Shown here piece by piece: positions 61,328 through 64,000 of a stretch of DNA of 64,000 nucleotides. The stretch spans positions 97,841-161,840 of the forward strand of contig NZ_JAAVUQ010000019.1 in NCBI RefSeq assembly GCF_018449515.1. The letters are read 5' to 3'. Under the pieces are notes generated by a model. The model was not told the origin of the DNA. It did no database searches and saw only the letters and a program-made list of their open reading frames with translations. Numbering within the stretch: the stretch's first letter is position 1; each line of letters opens with the position of its first letter. This DNA comes from Caballeronia sp. dw_19 (lineage in GTDB: Bacteria; Pseudomonadota; Gammaproteobacteria; Burkholderiales; Burkholderiaceae). A program made the position numbers and the translations under genes.

Positions 61328-63778
61328 ATGACATCCGTCGACCTGGAATTCGAACAGCTGAACAGCACCGTCGATGCGCTCAGGCGCTCCATTTCCAACC
61401 GTCTCATGTACGGAGTCGGCAAGGACGCCGTCACCGCGCAGCCGCGCGACTGGCTCCATGCGGCCGAACTGGCGGTCCGCGACCGGCTGGTGGCGCGCTG
61501 GATGAAAACCACGCGCCAGCAGTACGAGCAGGATGTAAAGCGTGTCTACTACCTGTCGATGGAATTCCTGATTGGCAGGACTTTTACCAACGCGTTGCTT
61601 GCGCTCGGCATTCACGACGAAGTCCGGGACGCGCTCGCCGGCCTTGGGATCGACCTCAATACGTTAGAAAACCTGGAGCCGGATGCGGCGCTTGGCAACG
61701 GTGGCCTTGGCCGCCTTGCCGCGTGTTTTCTCGACTCCATGGCGACCGTCGGCATTCCCGGTTTTGGCTATGGCATCCGCTATGAATACGGCATGTTCCG
61801 GCAGACCATTGTTGACGGCAATCAGGTCGAAACGCCCGATTACTGGCTGCGCGCGGGTAATCCGTGGGAGTTTCCGCGGCCGGAAGTGAACTATGTGATC
61901 CATTTCGGCGGCCGCACGATACGTCATGGCGACCGGACCGAATGGATAGACACGGAACACGTGAACGCCATGGCGTACGACACCGTGATCCCCGGTTTTG
62001 CCACGACCGCGACCAATACGTTGCGCCTCTGGTCGGCGCGGGCGACCGATGAATTCGACTTGTCCGCGTTCAACCAAGGCGATTATCGCCGCTCGGTGGA
62101 AGCGAAGAACACCTCCGAACATGTGTCGCGTCTGCTGTATCCGGACGACTCCACGCAGGCCGGCCGCGAACTGCGTTTGCGCCAGGAATACTTCTTTGTT
62201 TCCGCGACGATGCAGGATCTGATCCGCCGATATCAACGCACGCACACGCATTTTGGGCGGCTGGCGGAGAAGGTGGCGGTGCATCTGAACGACACCCATC
62301 CGGTGCTGGCTATTCCCGAGCTGATGCGTTTGCTGGTCGATACGCATCATTTGCCGTGGGACAAGGCGTGGAAGCTGATTCAGCAAATGTTCTCGTACAC
62401 GAACCACACCTTGATGCCCGAGGCGCTGGAAACCTGGGACGTGGAAATGCTGTCGCGGCTGTTGCCGCGCCACCTTGAGATCATCTTCGACATCAACGCG
62501 GATTTTCTCAAGCAGGTGGGTGAGAAGTTCGGGCGCGACATGGACCTGATCCGCCGTATTTCCCTCGTCGATGAATATGGTCAGCGGCGTGTTCGCATGG
62601 CGCACTTGGCCATTGTTGCCAGCCACACGGTAAATGGTGTGTCGAAGCTGCATTCGCAGTTGATGACGCAAAATATTTTCGCCGATTTCGCGCGCATGTA
62701 CCCTGAACGTTTCACGAACGTGACGAACGGCATTACGCCGCGGCGGTGGTTGTCGCAGGCGAGTCCAAAGCTGTCGTCATTGATCGATGAACGGCTTGGA
62801 CCGCGCTGGCGGACTGATTTGTTCGAGCTGGCCCGGCTGCGTGAATGGCGCGATGACCCTGAATTCACCAAAGCCTTTCACGATGCGAAGTTTGCGAGCA
62901 AGGTACGGCTCGCCGCGCGTGCGAAGCTGGAGACGGGGGCGATTATCGACCCGAATGCGCTGTTCGATTTGCAGGTCAAGCGCATTCACGAATACAAGCG
63001 GCAGTTGCTTAACATCCTGCATGTGATTGTGCGGTACAACCGGATTCGCGAGCAGCCGGAGAAGGCGTGGACGCCGCGTGTGGTGATGTTTGCCGGCAAG
63101 GCGGCGTCGGCGTACAAGATGGCCAAGACGATCATCAAGTTGATTAACGACGTGGCGGAGAAGGTTAACAACGATCCGTTGATTGGTGACCGGTTGAAGG
63201 TCGGTTTCATTCCGAACTATGGTGTGAGCGTGGCGGAACTGATCATTCCGGCAGCGGATTTATCGCAGCAGATTTCGATGGCGGGGACTGAAGCGTCGGG
63301 TACGGGCAATATGAAGCTCGCGTTGAACGGGGCATTGACCATTGGCACGCTGGATGGCGCGAACATTGAGATTTGCGACGCCGTTGGGCGCGAGAACATG
63401 TTTATCTTTGGGCACTCGACTGAAGAGATTGATGCGTTGCGGGCGACGGGATACCGGCCGCGGCATATTTACGAGGAGAATCCTGAACTGAAGTTGGCGC
63501 TCGATCAGATTCGCCTTGGGCATTTTTCGCCGGACCAGCCGCATCGGTTCTATGACATTTTCCATACGCTGGTGGATTGGGGCGACCATTACATGGTGTT
63601 GGCGGATTTTGAGAGTTTCGACAAAGCTCAGGCGGACGTCGATGCGAAATTCCTCGATAAGGAAGCGTGGACGCGCAGTGCGATTGAAAACGTCGCGGGG
63701 ATGGGGATTTTTTCGTCAGACCGGACGATTGCGGAGTATGCCAGGCATATTTGGCATGTTGAGCCCTTGGTCGTTTAG
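61328..63778 (+). CDS. glgP: Glycogen/maltodextrin phosphorylase
   Basis: An 816-residue GT35 phosphorylase that releases glucose 1-phosphate from glycogen or maltodextrin. Motifs: YYLSMEFLIGR and ALGNGGLGRLAACFLDS near the N-terminus, FTNVTNGITPRRWL, FDLQVKRIHEYKRQLL, and the PLP lysine in EASGTGNMKLALNGA. The ATG at 61328 has GGAG eight bases upstream. The longer frame from TTG at 61298 is less likely. It stands after the phosphonate cluster with a 250-base gap and is unrelated to it, apart from phosphate being its co-substrate. Confidence 0.96.
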   Translation: MTSVDLEFEQLNSTVDALRRSISNRLMYGVGKDAVTAQPRDWLHAAELAVRDRLVARWMKTTRQQYEQDVKRVYYLSMEFLIGRTFTNALLALGIHDEVRDALAGLGIDLNTLENLEPDAALGNGGLGRLAACFLDSMATVGIPGFGYGIRYEYGMFRQTIVDGNQVETPDYWLRAGNPWEFPRPEVNYVIHFGGRTIRHGDRTEWIDTEHVNAMAYDTVIPGFATTATNTLRLWSARATDEFDLSAFNQGDYRRSVEAKNTSEHVSRLLYPDDSTQAGRELRLRQEYFFVSATMQDLIRRYQRTHTHFGRLAEKVAVHLNDTHPVLAIPELMRLLVDTHHLPWDKAWKLIQQMFSYTNHTLMPEALETWDVEMLSRLLPRHLEIIFDINADFLKQVGEKFGRDMDLIRRISLVDEYGQRRVRMAHLAIVASHTVNGVSKLHSQLMTQNIFADFARMYPERFTNVTNGITPRRWLSQASPKLSSLIDERLGPRWRTDLFELARLREWRDDPEFTKAFHDAKFASKVRLAARAKLETGAIIDPNALFDLQVKRIHEYKRQLLNILHVIVRYNRIREQPEKAWTPRVVMFAGKAASAYKMAKTIIKLINDVAEKVNNDPLIGDRLKVGFIPNYGVSVAELIIPAADLSQQISMAGTEASGTGNMKLALNGALTIGTLDGANIEICDAVGRENMFIFGHSTEEIDALRATGYRPRHIYEENPELKLALDQIRLGHFSPDQPHRFYDIFHTLVDWGDHYMVLADFESFDKAQADVDAKFLDKEAWTRSAIENVAGMGIFSSDRTIAEYARHIWHVEPLVV

Positions 63779-63828
63779 TTTTTGCTCGCGCCGGTGGACG
63801 GGTTTTGGGGGGGATGGTGCGAGGGGGG

Positions 63829-63960
63829 CTTGGTGGTCAGGGGTTGGTGCTTTCGGCGTTAGTGGTTGGGGTCAGTGCTGGGGTGGTCGGTTCTGGGGTT
63901 AGTGGTCGGGGTCAGTGCCGGGTTGGTGCTTCGGCCTTAGTGGTCTGCGAGAGTCGGATT
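63829..63960 (+). repeat. G/T-rich degenerate tandem repeat downstream of glgP
   Basis: Units beginning GTTAGTGGTTGGGGTCAGTG (63858) and GTTAGTGGTCGGGGTCAGTG (63898) have a 40-base period. A third partial start lies near 63937, and related GGGTTGGTGC blocks at 63841 and 63920 are about 79 bases apart. The composition is strikingly G/T-rich on the plus strand with many runs of G. It begins about 50 bases after the glgP stop. Confidence 0.65.
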
Positions 63961-64000
63961 TTCTCTTTATCACTATTAGCCACTGTGCGTGGCGGCACGT

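Overview
The window is 64 kb of GC-rich chromosomal DNA. Its gene content, coding style and small lineage-type proteins suggest the Burkholderiaceae (Paraburkholderia, Caballeronia or Burkholderia sensu lato). This is judged from protein resemblance only: a Burkholderia-type general porin, a PaoABC-type aldehyde oxidoreductase, an HPII-type catalase, phosphonate genes and an APC permease. No rRNA, tRNA, CRISPR array, transposase or integrase was seen. The assembly edge cuts an SDR gene at position 1.

Layout. 1-6.1 kb: SDR fragment, cold-shock protein, APC amino-acid permease, DAHP synthase, and a FadR-type regulator with an anion-symporter-like MFS transporter, sharing three near-identical operator palindromes. 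6.1-10.3 kb: phd/parE-type toxin-antitoxin (TA) pair, Mn-catalase, ribbon-helix-helix protein, PHB-depolymerase-family esterase, nucleoside deaminase. 10.3-18.3 kb: chemoreceptor, porin, a sulfide oxidation pair (type II sulfide:quinone oxidoreductase plus persulfide dioxygenase), a decayed gene and several small ORFs. 18.5-27.7 kb: hipBA, sugar-efflux MFS, YdeP-like molybdoenzyme, a DUF4160/DUF2442 pair, glycosyltransferase. 27.9-33.7 kb: MocA-like protein, paoABC, mqsRA with its operator. 33.7-44.6 kb: amino-acid binding protein, isochorismatase, GNAT, GFA and DUF488 proteins, sedolisin, S10 carboxypeptidase, large catalase, ABM and PRC-barrel proteins. 45.4-49.9 kb: EvgS-like hybrid kinase and a secreted HNH-like protein. 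50.1-61.1 kb: a complete 2-aminoethylphosphonate (AEP) catabolic cluster. 61.3-63.8 kb: glycogen phosphorylase, then a G/T-rich degenerate tandem repeat.

The phosphonate cluster is the main coherent system. A PhnSTUV-type ABC importer brings in AEP, PhnW makes phosphonoacetaldehyde, PhnY oxidises it to phosphonoacetate and PhnA cleaves that to acetate and phosphate. Two accessory enzymes widen the range: an FAD amine oxidase of the phosphonate-associated type and an HD-domain oxygenase of the PhnZ type. The PhnZ-type gene has no 2-oxoglutarate dioxygenase partner in view. A repeated motif (GAAAAATGTG) lies upstream of phnW/phnS and again before phnA, which suggests a shared regulon. A DeoR-family regulator sits inside the cluster.

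Four TA or TA-like pairs lie in the first 34 kb. The region also carries several oxidative and acid-stress type functions: two unrelated catalases, two acid-type peptidases without signal peptides, and YdeP-like and EvgS-like proteins. All functions are inferred by reading translated sequence; no database search was run.
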